Assembly: GCA_027067385.1 (NCBI GenBank)
Contig: JAMOVV010000081.1
Location: 1-43,470 of the forward strand
DNA length: 43,470 nucleotides
Direction: 5' to 3'
From: Desulfarculaceae bacterium
GTDB lineage: Bacteria > Desulfobacterota > Desulfarculia > Desulfarculales > Desulfarculaceae
The notes below the pieces were generated by a model. The model did no database searches. It worked only from the letters and a program-made list of their open reading frames with translations, and was not told the DNA's origin. A program made the position numbers and the translations under genes. Below, in pieces: positions 42,612 through 43,470 of this stretch (the stretch's first letter is position 1; the number at the start of each line of letters is the position of its first letter).

Positions 42612-43199
42612 ATGCCGCCGGCCCGCGAGGACATCTTCAACCTGCCCAACCTGCTCACTTGGGCACGCATAGGCGCCATCCCCTTCCTGGTGCTGGCCAT
42701 GTACCAGAACCAGGGCTATTGGAGCCTGGTGGCCGGGATAGTCTTCTTCCTCGTGGGGCTTACCGACCTGCTCGACGGCATCTTGGCCCGCCGCCTCAAA
42801 CAGGTCACCGTGTGGGGCAAGTTCCTCGACCCCCTGGCCGACAAACTGCTCATCTCCTCCGTGCTGGTGATGTTGGTCGCCCTGCAGCGCGCCCCGGCCT
42901 GGGCCACCATCATCATCATCGGACGTGAAATCAGCGTAACCGGCCTGCGGGCCGTGGCCGAGAGCCAGGGCTTTGGCCTGCCCAGCGATATGTGGGGCAA
43001 GTGGAAAAACGGCATCCAGCTACTTGCCGCCTGGCTTTTGATCTTCTATTACCCCGGCGGTCCTCTCTGGCTTTACCAGTGGGGCAACTGGATTTTATGG
43101 GTGGCCACCGCGCTAACCGCCTATTCCGGCTTGGCCTATTTCCTGCGCTTCCGCCACCGACTAAAAGCCGGGCCCCAAGCTCGAAACAATCGGATTTAG
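42612..43199 (+). CDS. pgsA: CDP-diacylglycerol-glycerol-3-phosphate 3-phosphatidyltransferase
   Basis: A 195-residue integral membrane enzyme of phosphatidylglycerol synthesis. The CDP-alcohol phosphotransferase signature is complete: Asp52, Asp55-Gly56, Ala59-Arg60, Gly69, Asp73 and Asp77 (TDLLDGILARR … WGKFLDPLADK). FNLPNLLTWARI at the N-terminus is typical of PgsA. Several membrane segments fill the rest. It is the last protein gene of the long plus-strand run, 21 bp after the transaldolase. Confidence 0.94.
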   Translation: MPPAREDIFNLPNLLTWARIGAIPFLVLAMYQNQGYWSLVAGIVFFLVGLTDLLDGILARRLKQVTVWGKFLDPLADKLLISSVLVMLVALQRAPAWATIIIIGREISVTGLRAVAESQGFGLPSDMWGKWKNGIQLLAAWLLIFYYPGGPLWLYQWGNWILWVATALTAYSGLAYFLRFRHRLKAGPQARNNRI

Positions 43200-43201
43200 T
43201 C

Positions 43202-43229
43202 TTGACATAGCGATGACTTCTGATAACAT
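43202..43229 (+). promoter_or_regulatory. Promoter for tRNA-Gly
   Basis: A perfect -35 box TTGACA (43202-43207) and TAACAT (43224-43229) are 16 bp apart, placing the start point about 15 bases before the tRNA. It overlaps the last bases of the pgsA region and gives the tRNA its own promoter. Confidence 0.65.
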
Positions 43230-43250
43230 TTGGCCGGCGTAACCCTCAAT

Positions 43251-43325
<75 letters not shown>

Positions 43326-43470
43326 CCAAGGGGGGCTAGCTAAGGGGGTGCCAGGTCTAGCCAGGACGCCAAGGCTAGCCAAGAGGGTGCCAGATAAGGG
43401 GCAGGGCGAGAGAGGGCGCACCGTCCAGGCACCTTGTGGAGTCTGCCGGAGACAAGGCTGCTATGTGAAG
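43326..43470. repeat. Repeat-bearing spacer after tRNA-Gly
   Basis: Two 21-bp copies, GGCTAGCTAAGGGGGTGCCAG (43334-43354) and a version with two changes (43373-43393), lie 39 bp apart just past the tRNA. Shorter pieces (TCTAGCCAGG, AGATAAGGGG) lie between and after. No gene is visible to the window end. The region could be a downstream tRNA processing spacer or the edge of a repeat family; a tRNA 3' end is also a common integration target, but no tRNA-end duplication is seen inside the window. Confidence 0.55.

Overview
The window is a GC-rich, densely coded chromosomal stretch from an anaerobic delta-type proteobacterium (Desulfobacterota). A Desulfarculus-like lineage is my best guess, but that is inference from gene content. 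The evidence is an oxygen-sensitive indolepyruvate:ferredoxin oxidoreductase, an ADP-forming acyl-CoA synthetase, a 2-hydroxyacyl-CoA dehydratase-type Fe-S protein, an RpoH-type sigma factor carrying the proteobacterial RpoH box, and lysine synthesis through a DapL-type aminotransferase. No phage, transposon or CRISPR array is visible.

Left part (1-12.0 kb), nearly all on the minus strand. A tiny Flp-type pilin gene with a GTG start lies in front of a rho-independent terminator and a repeat-rich spacer. Beside it is a large cytosolic hybrid histidine kinase whose H-box has lost its acidic residue. Next comes a leftward run: PPP-family phosphatase, ADP-forming acyl-CoA synthetase, 2-hydroxyacyl-CoA dehydratase-like protein, Mrp ATPase and an Nfu-type Fe-S scaffold. 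IorA/IorB lie just upstream of it. Together IorAB and the synthetase can turn aryl-2-oxo acids into aryl acids with ATP formation.

Middle part (12.0-25.0 kb). It holds a small lipoprotein, recO-mgtE on the minus strand, and rpoH on the plus strand. A plus-strand run follows: TPR lipoprotein, LolB-like lipoprotein, tautomerase, Mut7-C protein, and a signal-peptidase-I homologue in which both catalytic dyad positions are substituted. Then come minus-strand genes: a ketopantoate-reductase-family protein, a MogA-like protein that appears to start with ATT inside the end of the upstream gene, and an EF-G paralogue with two palindromes at its promoter.

Right part (25.0-43.3 kb). About 18 kb of tightly spaced plus-strand genes: xerC-hslV-hslU-argB-argD-argF-argG-argH-lipoprotein-lysA-dapF-dapA-dapB-FAH-dapL-folK-small membrane protein-fsa/talC-pgsA, ending with tRNA-Gly(GCC). 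This joins the later arginine pathway to lysine/diaminopimelate synthesis from DapA onward. The window closes in a short repeat-bearing spacer after the tRNA.

I found no clear-cut new defence or mobile system. The best candidates for something undescribed are the dyad-less signal peptidase homologue, the ATT-initiated mogA overlap, the kinase with an altered H-box and a palindrome in its promoter, and the LptM-like/fibronectin lipoprotein embedded in the arg-lys cluster.
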